DNA from: Lentibacillus siamensis
GTDB lineage: Bacteria > Bacillota > Bacilli > Bacillales > Amphibacillaceae
Direction of reading: 5' to 3'
NCBI RefSeq assembly: GCF_039522605.1
Contig: NZ_BAAADS010000010.1
Location: forward strand, 1-64,000
DNA length: 64,000 bases
The notes under the pieces were generated by a model. It had not been told where the DNA came from, did not search any database, and saw only the letters and a program-made list of their open reading frames with translations. A program made the translations under genes and the position numbers. Below, piece by piece: positions 8,463-17,003 of the stretch (the first letter of the stretch is position 1; each line of letters begins with the position of its first letter).

Positions 8463-9767
8463 ATGAGAATGTATGACATCATTGAAAAAAAACGCAACGG
8501 AGAAGAACTTACTGACCAGGAAATTCGCTTTTTTATCGAGGAGTATACGAAAGGCGATATTCCGGATTATCAGGTCAGCGCCTTAATGATGGCGGTTTAT
8601 TTTCAGGATATGACAGAAAAGGAACGTGCAGAATTAACAAGTGCCATGGTTGATTCAGGAGATAAGATTGATTTATCGGCAATTTCTGGAACAAAAGTGG
8701 ACAAACATTCCACCGGAGGCGTTGGCGATACGACAACGCTCGTCCTTGCTCCATTGGTTGCATCACTCGGTGTACCGGTTGCCAAAATGAGCGGACGTGG
8801 ACTGGGTCATACCGGGGGGACCATTGATAAACTTGAATCCATTCCGGGCTTTCACGTGGAAATTTCCAACGATGACTTTATCCATTTGGTAAATAAGAAT
8901 AAGGTCGCTGTTATTGGCCAGTCCGGAAATCTGACCCCGGCAGACAAAAAACTTTACAGCCTGCGGGATGTAACGGCAACTGTTAATTCAATTCCGTTAA
9001 TTGCAAGTTCGATTATGAGCAAGAAAATAGCATCTGGCGCCGACAGTATTGTACTTGATGTCAAGACCGGGTCAGGCGCATTTATGCAAGAGCTGGAAGA
9101 TGCCAAAGAACTTGCCGGGGCAATGGTATCCATCGGAAATCGCGTAGGCAGAAACACAATGGCAGTTATTTCAGATATGAGTCAGCCGTTAGGCAAGGGA
9201 ATCGGAAACGCATTGGAAGTTAAGGAAGCGATTGATACACTAAAAGGACATGGACCGGAAGACTTGACTGAGTTATGTCTGGTTCTGGGAAGTCAGATGG
9301 TTGTACTTGCCGGAAAAGCGGAGACACTGGATGAAGCACGAAACCAACTCCAGGAGAACATGCAAAATGGTAAAGCATTCAATCAGTTTAAAATTTTCCT
9401 TGATTCACAGGGCGGAGATGCCCATGTAGCCGATCATCCGGAAATGCTTCCGCAAGCAACATATAAAATTGAGCTGCCTGCTCTGGAAACTGGGACAGTA
9501 TCGGAAATTGTGGCCAATGAGGTCGGAACAGCCGCAATGATGCTTGGAGCAGGTCGGGCCACCAAAGATTCAGTCATAGATTTGGCTGCCGGTATCGTTC
9601 TGCATAAAAAAATCGGGGATAAAGTAACAGAAGGTGAAACGCTGTTAACCATTCATACAAATCAAAATGTTATAGAGGAAGTGAAGGATAAGCTATACAA
9701 AAGTATCCGGATATCAGATACCACAGTAAATCCACCAACACTCATCTATGATACCGTAACAGAATAA
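8463..9767 (+). CDS. pdp: Pyrimidine-nucleoside phosphorylase
   Basis: The enzyme phosphorolyses uridine, thymidine and deoxyuridine. It is full length at 434 residues. The phosphate-binding KHSTGGVGDTTTL and the family signature SGRGLGHTGGTIDKLE are intact, and the C-terminal domain begins near residue 335. It closes the deoB-pupG-pdp operon, which channels purine and pyrimidine nucleosides to pentose phosphates through DeoB. A large hairpin repeat follows and probably terminates the operon. Confidence 0.95.
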   Translation: MRMYDIIEKKRNGEELTDQEIRFFIEEYTKGDIPDYQVSALMMAVYFQDMTEKERAELTSAMVDSGDKIDLSAISGTKVDKHSTGGVGDTTTLVLAPLVASLGVPVAKMSGRGLGHTGGTIDKLESIPGFHVEISNDDFIHLVNKNKVAVIGQSGNLTPADKKLYSLRDVTATVNSIPLIASSIMSKKIASGADSIVLDVKTGSGAFMQELEDAKELAGAMVSIGNRVGRNTMAVISDMSQPLGKGIGNALEVKEAIDTLKGHGPEDLTELCLVLGSQMVVLAGKAETLDEARNQLQENMQNGKAFNQFKIFLDSQGGDAHVADHPEMLPQATYKIELPALETGTVSEIVANEVGTAAMMLGAGRATKDSVIDLAAGIVLHKKIGDKVTEGETLLTIHTNQNVIEEVKDKLYKSIRISDTTVNPPTLIYDTVTE

Positions 9768-9781
9768 GACGCAATTCCTGC

Positions 9782-9917
9782 AAAAAGACTGGGACAAATC
9801 GAAAAGTGTGTATTTAAAAGATGAACAATGCAAGCGACTAGCGAAGTATATTTCCGCAGCGACTGGTGAGCTATTTCATTTTTCTTTTGATAAAACACTT
9901 CTTGTTCCAGTCTTTTT
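9782..9917. repeat. Long hairpin repeat, probable terminator of the salvage operon
   Basis: AAAAAGACTGGGACAA (9782-9797) is mirrored by TTGTTCCAGTCTTTTT (9902-9917), a 16-pair stem with one G-T wobble, enclosing about 100 bases with weaker pairing. The head GGGACAAATC recurs at 18439, and the inner TTTCCGCAGCG is shared with the repeat elements at 3719 and 42366. The T-rich right end fits a transcription terminator. Confidence 0.65.
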
Positions 9918-9991
9918 TTGCGTTTCAAAAAAGTATAAAAAAGGTCATTAAAGTCAATCCTTTTATTATATTGATTGTTGGAGGTTAAACA

Positions 9992-11179
9992 ATGAAAAAA
10001 TTTGTAATAATGACCAGCATTGTTTGTTTCATGATGTCGGTTGCCGCCGGTGTTGTGCATGGGGAGGAAAAGGATTCACAGGATCAATCCATCCAGGATA
10101 TAAAACTGGCTCAGGAAGCTGAATCAGCAATCCTGATGGAACGGGATACCGGAAAAGTGCTGTACAAGAAGAATCCGAATAAGAGACTGCCACCAGCAAG
10201 CATGACCAAAGTGATGTCACTCTTGTTGTTCATGGAAGCATTGGAAGAAGGAAAGATAAAGAAAGATGAAATAATTCGTGTTAGTGAAAGAGCTGCGTCG
10301 ATGGGAGGCTCGCAGATTTTCCTGGAAGAAGGAGAGGAAATGAGCGTTCATAATCTCCTGAAGGGAATCGCCATTGCCTCGGGGAATGATGCGACCGTGG
10401 CACTGGCAGAAAGAATTGCTGGAAGTGAAGAAGCGTTTGTAAAGAAAATGAATAAAAAAGCGAAAGCACTGGGTCTGGAGAATACACATTTTAATAATTC
10501 CACCGGATTGCCTGCCGAAAATCACTATAGTACGGTACATGACATGTCGGTAATGGCCAAAGAATTATTAAAATACGAATCTATAACAGACTATACATCC
10601 ATTTATGAAGATTATCTGCGAAAAGGACAAGAAAATGAATTCTGGCTTGTTAACACAAACAAATTGGTTAAATCCTATCCAGGAGTTGATGGACTGAAAA
10701 CAGGTTATACCAATGAAGCCAAATATTGTTTAACAGCTACAGCGGAAAAAAACGGTATGCGTGTAATTGCGGTCGTGATGGGTGCAGATTCAACAAAAGA
10801 GCGTAATAGTACTGTATCCAACATGCTTGATTACGCATTTAATCATTTTGAAACAAAGAACCTATATAAAAAAGGTGAAAAAATAACCACCTTAAATTTA
10901 TTAAAAGCGGATGATCAGCATACGGATGTTGTCACTTCAGAGTCAATCAGTACGATTCACCGGAAAGGAAAATCAACTGAAAACATCCGTTCAGAGGCAA
11001 TTTTATCCGAAAATATACAGTTACCGATTAAAAAAGGTGAAAAGGTGGGGACGTTGATTGTTAAAAAAGAGGGAAAAACTGTTTCCAAGTCACCATTGAT
11101 CTTGAAGCATGATGTGCAGTCTGCCGGTTATTTCACATTGTTGAAGCGATCTCTGCAGAATATGGTGAAAAACAGCTGA
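9992..11179 (+). CDS. dacF: D-alanyl-D-alanine carboxypeptidase DacF
   Basis: This penicillin-binding protein trims D-Ala from peptidoglycan stem peptides; in B. subtilis DacF acts from the forespore and helps set cortex crosslinking. The 395-residue protein has a signal peptide (about residues 1-24). The SxxK active site is in PASMTKVMS near residue 70, SGN in ASGNDATVA, and KTG in LKTGYTNEA near residue 235. A C-terminal PBP5-type beta domain and an amphipathic anchor follow. It lies directly upstream of spoIIA as in B. subtilis. No confident sigma-F/G promoter was seen. Confidence 0.93.
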   Translation: MKKFVIMTSIVCFMMSVAAGVVHGEEKDSQDQSIQDIKLAQEAESAILMERDTGKVLYKKNPNKRLPPASMTKVMSLLLFMEALEEGKIKKDEIIRVSERAASMGGSQIFLEEGEEMSVHNLLKGIAIASGNDATVALAERIAGSEEAFVKKMNKKAKALGLENTHFNNSTGLPAENHYSTVHDMSVMAKELLKYESITDYTSIYEDYLRKGQENEFWLVNTNKLVKSYPGVDGLKTGYTNEAKYCLTATAEKNGMRVIAVVMGADSTKERNSTVSNMLDYAFNHFETKNLYKKGEKITTLNLLKADDQHTDVVTSESISTIHRKGKSTENIRSEAILSENIQLPIKKGEKVGTLIVKKEGKTVSKSPLILKHDVQSAGYFTLLKRSLQNMVKNS

Positions 11180-11236
11180 ATTTTTCTATTTTCAACGAAT
11201 GACATCTTCTTTTGTCATCAGGCAGGAATTCAGCTG
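11173..11236. repeat. Inverted repeat between dacF and spoIIA
   Basis: CAGCTGAATT (11173-11182) is repeated inverted as AATTCAGCTG (11227-11236). The right arm overlaps the sigma-H promoter. It could act as a dacF terminator or damp read-through into spoIIA; neither is shown. Confidence 0.5.
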
Positions 11237-11250
11237 CCTTAAAAAGAAAA
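11222..11250 (+). promoter_or_regulatory. Sigma-H promoter of the spoIIA operon
   Basis: GCAGGAATT (11222-11230) fits the -35 consensus RnAGGAWWW in full. After 12 bases, AAAGAAAA (11243-11250) fits the -10 consensus RnnGAAWW. The B. subtilis spoIIA operon is transcribed by sigma-H, which supports the call. Confidence 0.75.
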
Positions 11251-11285
11251 AGATATACTACAACATTTTGTAAGGAGGAGAATAA

Positions 11286-11639
11286 ATGATTCTGTCTACT
11301 GCATTCGAGGTTAAGGAGGACGTGCTGATTGTCAGAATTTCCGGGGAACTGGATCATCATGAAGCAGAAGCGTTGCGGAATGAATGGAAGGAAATGATTT
11401 ATCAAAATGCAATAAAACACGTGATATTGAATCTGGAAGCTGTATCGTTCATGGATAGTTCCGGACTGGGGGTTGTTTTGGGACGATATAAGGAAATTCT
11501 GCAGCTTGGCGGCGAAATGGTAGTATGTTCGGTTTCACCGCCAGTGAAACGATTATTTGAAATGTCGGGCATCTTTAAAATTATTCTCTTAGAGGAGAAC
11601 GAAGAAAATGCGTTGTCTACGTTAGGGGTGGCTTCATGA
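11286..11639 (+). CDS. spoIIAA: Anti-anti-sigma factor SpoIIAA
   Basis: Unphosphorylated SpoIIAA binds SpoIIAB and frees sigma-F in the forespore. The 117-residue STAS-domain protein carries the conserved phosphorylated serine in SFMDSSGLGVVLG near residue 58. An AAGGAGG ribosome-binding site precedes the ATG. Its stop overlaps the spoIIAB start (ATGA), giving translational coupling that helps keep the partners in proportion. Confidence 0.96.
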   Translation: MILSTAFEVKEDVLIVRISGELDHHEAEALRNEWKEMIYQNAIKHVILNLEAVSFMDSSGLGVVLGRYKEILQLGGEMVVCSVSPPVKRLFEMSGIFKIILLEENEENALSTLGVAS

Positions 11640-12076
11640 ATAATGAAATGTTTGTAGAGTTTTCGAGTGTCAGTGAAAATGAATCTTTTGCAAGGGTAAC
11701 AGTCGGGGCTTTTGTTGCACAACTCGATCCCACTATGGACGAATTGACCGAAATAAAAACAGTGGTATCGGAAGCAGTTACGAACGCGATTATCCACGGA
11801 TATAATAATCAGCCTGGTAATCATGTTTCAATTACGTGTGCCTTGAATGATGGCGAAGTGGAATTGACAATTAAAGATAATGGAATAGGTATAGGTGACC
11901 TGGATGAAGCAAGACAGCCGCTTTACACGTCAAAACCTGAACTGGAACGTTCCGGTATGGGATTTACCATCATCGAGAATTTCATGGACTCTGTTGAAGT
12001 GATTTCCAACCCTGGTGATGGAACAACTGTTCATATGACAAAGCAATTAACCAAAAGTAAAACGGTATGTAACTAG
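11636..12076 (+). CDS. spoIIAB: Anti-sigma-F factor and serine kinase SpoIIAB
   Basis: SpoIIAB holds sigma-F inactive and phosphorylates SpoIIAA. The 146-residue GHKL-type kinase shows the N box EAVTNAIIHGY, the G1 box DNGIGIGD and the G2-like RSGMGFTIIENFMD. It overlaps spoIIAA by four bases and ends 8 bases before sigF, the standard tricistronic arrangement. Confidence 0.96.
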   Translation: MNNEMFVEFSSVSENESFARVTVGAFVAQLDPTMDELTEIKTVVSEAVTNAIIHGYNNQPGNHVSITCALNDGEVELTIKDNGIGIGDLDEARQPLYTSKPELERSGMGFTIIENFMDSVEVISNPGDGTTVHMTKQLTKSKTVCN

Positions 12077-12084
12077 GGATGCCT

Positions 12085-12846
12085 ATGGACGTAAATGTTA
12101 AAAAAGATGAACAGAATGAACAAAGAGAGGCTTTGACAGATGAACAGGTAAAGGAATATATTCACAAAAGTCAACAAGGTGATAAAGAATCCAGGGATAT
12201 TCTAGTGGAGAGAAATGTCAGGCTTGTCTGGTCGGTTGTACAGCGGTTTATCAGCAGAGGCTATGACCCTGATGATCTTTTTCAGATTGGAAGCATTGGA
12301 TTGATTAAGGCGATTGATAAATTTGATCTTTCCTTTGATGTGCGTTTTTCCACATACGCAGTGCCTATGATCATTGGGGAAATTCAGCGGTTTATTCGTG
12401 ACGATGGGAGTGTTAAAGTCAGCAGATCTTTGAAGGAGACCGGGAACAAAATAAGAAAAAAACGGGATGAGCTGACAAAAAAATTGGGAAGATCACCTTC
12501 CATCCATGAAATAGCTGATGCGTTGGATATTACCCCTGAAGATGTTGTGCATGCGGAAGATGCTGCCAAGGCACCGCATTCCATACATGAAACCGTATTT
12601 GAAAATGACGGGGATCCGATTACATTGCTTGATCAGATAGCGGAAGATGACACTCACTGGTTTGATAAACTGAGCTTGCAGGAAGCAATAAGGGGGCTCA
12701 ATGAACGGGAGCGGCTGATTGTATATTTGCGTTATTACAAAGATAGAACACAGTCTGAAGTTGCAGACAGGCTTGGTATCTCGCAAGTTCAGGTTTCGAG
12801 GCTGGAGAAAAAGATATTATATGAAATGAAAATCAATATGAACTGA
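12085..12846 (+). CDS. sigF: RNA polymerase sigma factor SigF
   Basis: Sigma-F is the first forespore-specific sigma factor. The 253-residue protein has region 2 (DPDDLFQIGSIGLIKAIDKF, then FDVRFSTYAVPMIIGEIQRF), region 3 (GRSPSIHEIADALDI) and a region 4 helix-turn-helix (TQSEVADRLGISQVQVSRLE). The start at 12085 is preferred over the ATG at 12079 because the TAGGGA ribosome-binding site abuts the latter. A strong terminator follows, separating it from spoVAA. Confidence 0.96.
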   Translation: MDVNVKKDEQNEQREALTDEQVKEYIHKSQQGDKESRDILVERNVRLVWSVVQRFISRGYDPDDLFQIGSIGLIKAIDKFDLSFDVRFSTYAVPMIIGEIQRFIRDDGSVKVSRSLKETGNKIRKKRDELTKKLGRSPSIHEIADALDITPEDVVHAEDAAKAPHSIHETVFENDGDPITLLDQIAEDDTHWFDKLSLQEAIRGLNERERLIVYLRYYKDRTQSEVADRLGISQVQVSRLEKKILYEMKINMN

Positions 12847-12851
12847 TTGGA

Positions 12852-12881
12852 ATCACCACTATTATACAGTGGTGATTTTTT
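12852..12881 (+). terminator. Terminator after sigF
   Basis: ATCACCACT (12852-12860) pairs perfectly with AGTGGTGAT (12868-12876) and is followed by a T run. Confidence 0.9.
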
Positions 12882-12995
12882 GCTGTATAAAAGGCAAAAA
12901 ACAGGTGTTTGCACTTTGGTTGTCAACTTTTACTAGCTATAACAATTTTTTTTTGACAGAAAATAAATGACATCACGTAGCGAAGGATGATATTC

Positions 12996-13613
12996 ATGGC
13001 AGACATTATATATCTCCGAATGAAGAAGAATGTGGAATTGAATCGGATGCAACGTTTATATTTAAAAGATATTGCATATATTTCAGCTCCTTCAGCGTTA
13101 AAATCGGAAATCGAGAACACTTTTATTTACCAGGTTACGAAGAAAGATCGGAATATCATTATCATCGACAGTTTTATGGTTATCGATCATTTAAATGAGA
13201 TGTATCCTGCATTGGAATTGCAGCTCATTGGACCGGACCAGTCGATTATTCGGATTAAAAAAGTTAGGAAAACCCCGAACATCATGCTTGCCTCAGGTGT
13301 CTGGATACTGTTGTTTATTGGAACCGCAATGACCATTATGAACTTCCATTATGATGTCAGTATGCAGGATGTACAACAAAAGCTGCATTACCTGCTGACC
13401 GGTGAGGAAATTAAATACCCTCTATGGATCCAGATTCCATATTCATTCGGATTAGGTATAGGTATGCTGCTATTTTTTAATCATTGGTTTACGAAGCGAT
13501 TTAATGAAGAACCAAGCCCGCTTGAAGTGGAAATTTATAATTACCAGCAGGATTTGGATCAGTACGTCAGTTACTATGAGAACAGGTTAAATGATACTAA
13601 ACCTTTTCATTAA
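12996..13613 (+). CDS. spoVAA: Stage V sporulation protein AA
   Basis: SpoVAA is part of the SpoVA group that moves dipicolinic acid into and out of the spore core. The 205-residue protein has a soluble N-terminal domain and two membrane helices (about residues 93-112 and 145-165). The ATG at 12996 is chosen because GAAGGA lies 8 bases before it. It overlaps spoVAB by 23 bases. The sigF-spoVAA-spoVAB order matches B. subtilis, but the operon diverges after spoVAB. Confidence 0.88.
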   Translation: MADIIYLRMKKNVELNRMQRLYLKDIAYISAPSALKSEIENTFIYQVTKKDRNIIIIDSFMVIDHLNEMYPALELQLIGPDQSIIRIKKVRKTPNIMLASGVWILLFIGTAMTIMNFHYDVSMQDVQQKLHYLLTGEEIKYPLWIQIPYSFGLGIGMLLFFNHWFTKRFNEEPSPLEVEIYNYQQDLDQYVSYYENRLNDTKPFH

Positions 13614-14019
13614 CATTCTGGAGATCATAATCGGTCTGGCTGCTGGTCTGGCGGTAGGTGGCGGGTTTGTAGCATTCCTGACTGTACTTGGTATTATCCC
13701 TCGATTAATTCAGCTGAGTCGTTCAGCAATGTATAGTCAAATTTATGTAGTCAGTGTTATTACCGGTACTGTATTTGGCACATATATGTCCTTTGCAGAT
13801 GTCAATTGGGATCAGCCTACCATGGTTTTAATTCTCTGGGGAGCATTTCATGGTGTTTTTAATGGAATGCTTGCAGCAGCACTTACGGAGATTTTAAATG
13901 TGTTTCCGATTATTTCCAAGCGAATCAGAATGGATGACAAGCTGCTGTGGCTATTAATGGCAATTGTATTTGGAAAAATCGCAGGATCCATATTTCAATG
14001 GACGGTTTTTGTAAAGTAA
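13591..14019 (+). CDS. spoVAB: Stage V sporulation protein AB
   Basis: This 142-residue integral membrane protein has about four hydrophobic segments, with the family core GLAVGGGFVAFLTVLGIIPRL near the N terminus. It belongs to the SpoVA dipicolinic-acid transport group in the spore inner membrane. The start overlaps the end of spoVAA. Instead of spoVAC, the next gene is spoVAF, only 30 bases on. Confidence 0.88.
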   Translation: MILNLFINILEIIIGLAAGLAVGGGFVAFLTVLGIIPRLIQLSRSAMYSQIYVVSVITGTVFGTYMSFADVNWDQPTMVLILWGAFHGVFNGMLAAALTEILNVFPIISKRIRMDDKLLWLLMAIVFGKIAGSIFQWTVFVK

Positions 14020-14049
14020 CGAATCAGTTTATGTATGGGGTGTTTAATC

Positions 14050-15531
14050 ATGAAACAACAACAAGATTATAGCCATGTATCAGGCAAAATCAAAGAAAAT
14101 GAAGCTTACATGAAAGATAAAATAGGTCTTGGTACATCGTTTGACCTGGGTTTTCGGGAATTGACCCTGTTAAAAACAAAAGTCCAGATTTATTATGTAA
14201 CAGGACTTTGTGATTCATCCGTCATTGCTGAATTAATAAAAAAATTGATTGATATTAATGATAGTGAGCGTGAGCGAAGGAAGATTCCCGAAATAATACA
14301 CAACCGGATTATACATCAGCAAGTAAAGGCAACTGAAAACATGGATGAAGCAGTAGACCAGTTATTGTCAGGGTTGATTGTTATTTTCGTGAACGGGGAA
14401 AAACAATCCTTTATCGTTGATGTTCGGAAATACCCTGGTCGTACTCCACAGGAACCGGATACGGAGCATGTAGTCAGGGGATCGCGTGACGGTTATACTG
14501 AAAATGTTATTGAAAATACAGCTTTAACAAGAAGAAGAATTCGCGATGCGAGGCTTCGTTTTGAAATGATGAAAGTGGGCGAACGCTCCAAAACAGATTT
14601 GTGTGTTTGTTATTTGGATGATGTAGCAGATGATGGACTTGTTAAGGTTATCAAAGACAGAGTAAATGATATTGAAATTGGCGGCATTCCCATGGCAGAT
14701 AAAACAATAGAGGAATTTATTGTTCAACGCGGCTGGAATCCATACCCGCTGGTTCGTTACACGGAACGGCCGGATGTTGCTTCCAACCATTTATTGGAGG
14801 GACATGTTTTATTAATAGTTGACACGTCACCAAGCGTTATTATTTTACCAACAACTTATTTTCATCATGTTCAACATGCCGAAGAATACCGGCAGGCACC
14901 AATAATCGGATCGTTTATCAGATGGGTACGGTTTTTGGCAATACTGGCATCCGTCTTTTTACTCCCGCTCTGGCTGCTGTTTGCAATTGAGCCGTCATTA
15001 CTTCCAAAAGAACTGGCATTTATCGGACCACAGGAAGAAGGGAATGTTCCAATTGTCCTGCAAATTATATTGGCGGACCTTGGGGTGGAATTCTTGAGGA
15101 TGGCAGCCATTCATACACCGACCCCATTATCAACTGCAATGGGCTTAATTGCTGCTGTTCTGATCGGGCAAATCGCAATTGATGTAGGCATGTTTGGACC
15201 GGAAGTGATTTTATATGTTTCTGTAAGTGCGATTGGCTCATATGTTACGCCAAGTTATGAGCTGAGTGTGGCTAATAAGCTCACCCGATTTATATTAATC
15301 GTAGTGACGGGCTTTTTCGGGGTAATCGGGTTTGCCATCGGATTTACCCTTTATATTATGTATCTGGTACGGCTTCGTTCAATCCGAACGCCATATTTGT
15401 GGCCATTCCTGCCGTTTAATGCGGGAGCACTTGCACAGATTCTGATTCGTGTTCCGGTACCCAAATCAAACAAACGGCCCAGCATTGTTCACCCGCGCAA
15501 TAACTATCGTCAACCTGCAGGCAAGCGATAA
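14050..15531 (+). CDS. spoVAF: Stage V sporulation protein AF (GerA-type)
   Basis: This 493-residue protein resembles germinant-receptor A subunits: a cytoplasmic N-terminal half (about 1-285) and a C-terminal membrane half with about five helices (from RWVRFLAILASVFLLPLWLL). Known SpoVAF contributes to amplifying germination signals in the spore inner membrane. The ATG at 14050 with an upstream GGGGTG gives the same length as B. subtilis SpoVAF. It directly follows spoVAB here, whereas spoVAC, AD and AE normally lie between. A GerA-receptor subunit is a less likely alternative because no gerAB/gerAC genes follow. Confidence 0.87.
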   Translation: MKQQQDYSHVSGKIKENEAYMKDKIGLGTSFDLGFRELTLLKTKVQIYYVTGLCDSSVIAELIKKLIDINDSERERRKIPEIIHNRIIHQQVKATENMDEAVDQLLSGLIVIFVNGEKQSFIVDVRKYPGRTPQEPDTEHVVRGSRDGYTENVIENTALTRRRIRDARLRFEMMKVGERSKTDLCVCYLDDVADDGLVKVIKDRVNDIEIGGIPMADKTIEEFIVQRGWNPYPLVRYTERPDVASNHLLEGHVLLIVDTSPSVIILPTTYFHHVQHAEEYRQAPIIGSFIRWVRFLAILASVFLLPLWLLFAIEPSLLPKELAFIGPQEEGNVPIVLQIILADLGVEFLRMAAIHTPTPLSTAMGLIAAVLIGQIAIDVGMFGPEVILYVSVSAIGSYVTPSYELSVANKLTRFILIVVTGFFGVIGFAIGFTLYIMYLVRLRSIRTPYLWPFLPFNAGALAQILIRVPVPKSNKRPSIVHPRNNYRQPAGKR

Positions 15532-15566
15532 TCCGCAAAAAAACCGGCATTATCCTTTCGTTTTTT
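15527..15566 (+). terminator. Weak terminator after spoVAF
   Basis: GATAAT (15527-15532) pairs with ATTATC (15549-15554) and a T6 run follows at 15561. The stem is short and starts within the stop-codon region. Confidence 0.45.
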
Positions 15567-15616
15567 ATAAGCTTATGATACAGTATTTCTATTATTTTGA
15601 TTAGGAGAAATGTATT

Positions 15617-16924
15617 ATGGCACTGGAAAATCACCCGTTTTCAATTACGGAAAATGGTCATCTTGAAATAGGCGGAATGGATTCAATGGAATTAGCATCC
15701 AAATATGGAACACCACTTTATGTATATGATGTATCAGTTATACGACAAAATTGCCGGGCATTTGTCGATACGTTTAACAATTTGGGTGTAAAGGCACAGG
15801 TAGCATACGCGAGTAAAGCTTTTTCATCGATTGCAATGCTGCAGGTAATCAAACAGGAAAATCTGAGTTTGGATGTTGTGTCTCAAGGTGAACTTTATAC
15901 AGCATTGCAGGCGGATTTTCCTGTCGATAAAATACATTTGCACGGAAACAACAAAAGCCGGGCCGAACTAACCATGGCCATAGAACATGGGATTGGCTGT
16001 ATCGTAGTCGATAATTTTTATGAAATTGAGCTGATCAGCAGTCTTCTGGAGGAACACCAAACTGAAATAGACGTTCTGATGCGTGTAACTCCCGGAATTG
16101 AATCAAAGACACATCACTATATTATGACCGGAAATGAAGACTCCAAGTTTGGATTCAACCTTCATAATGGACAGGCAGATCAGGCTTTTCTGCACTTAAT
16201 GCAACATAACAAAATCAGATTTAAAGGGCTGCATTGCCATCTTGGGTCACAGATATTTGAAACAGATGGATTTAAACTGGCAGCTGAAATGTTATTTCGG
16301 AAACTCAAATCGTGGAAGGATATGCATGACTTCACACCGGAAGTCCTAAATCTTGGTGGCGGATTCGGTATCCGTTATACAGGTGAGGACAAACCGCTTC
16401 CATATTCAACCTACGTTCAGGAATTAGTGAATACGGTAAAAAAACACGCAGATCAGCTTGACATCCCTTTACCGGAAATTTGGATTGAGCCTGGCCGCTC
16501 CATCGCCGGGAATGCGGGATTGACGTTATATTCGATCGGATCCATAAAAGAAATACCTAGCGTTCGCACATACATATCGGTGGATGGAGGTATGACGGAT
16601 AACCTCAGACCGGCATTGTATCAGGCGAAATATGAAGGAGTTTTGGCAAATAAAGCAGGTGCAGATGTTTCGGGCAAGGTTTCGGTAGCCGGAAAATGTT
16701 GTGAATCCGGTGATATGCTTATCTGGAATCTTCCACTGCCACAAGTTGATAGCGGAGATGTGCTGGCAGTCTTTTCTACCGGGGCATACGGATATTCGAT
16801 GGCTAATCATTATAACAGGTTTCCCAATCCTGCAGTTGTTTTTGTCGAAAACAGCCGGGATAAGCTGGTCGTCAAAAGAGAAACCCATCAGGATTTGTTA
16901 AAAAATGATTTAAGCTATGAGTAG
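15617..16924 (+). CDS. lysA: Diaminopimelate decarboxylase
   Basis: LysA is the last enzyme of lysine synthesis, decarboxylating meso-diaminopimelate. It is full length at 435 residues. The PLP lysine is in AYASKAFSS, the phosphate-binding glycines in NLGGGFGIRY, EPGRSIAGNAG is the second decarboxylase signature, and the catalytic cysteine is in KCCESGD. A GGAGAA ribosome-binding site precedes the ATG. It follows the spoVA cluster as in B. subtilis. Confidence 0.96.
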   Translation: MALENHPFSITENGHLEIGGMDSMELASKYGTPLYVYDVSVIRQNCRAFVDTFNNLGVKAQVAYASKAFSSIAMLQVIKQENLSLDVVSQGELYTALQADFPVDKIHLHGNNKSRAELTMAIEHGIGCIVVDNFYEIELISSLLEEHQTEIDVLMRVTPGIESKTHHYIMTGNEDSKFGFNLHNGQADQAFLHLMQHNKIRFKGLHCHLGSQIFETDGFKLAAEMLFRKLKSWKDMHDFTPEVLNLGGGFGIRYTGEDKPLPYSTYVQELVNTVKKHADQLDIPLPEIWIEPGRSIAGNAGLTLYSIGSIKEIPSVRTYISVDGGMTDNLRPALYQAKYEGVLANKAGADVSGKVSVAGKCCESGDMLIWNLPLPQVDSGDVLAVFSTGAYGYSMANHYNRFPNPAVVFVENSRDKLVVKRETHQDLLKNDLSYE

Positions 16925-17003
16925 ACTTTACAGGCTACTTTCAATAAATGTTGTAAAATGATAAAATATACAGGTGTTTAAGAATCTAAAAGGGGATGTC
17001 GAA

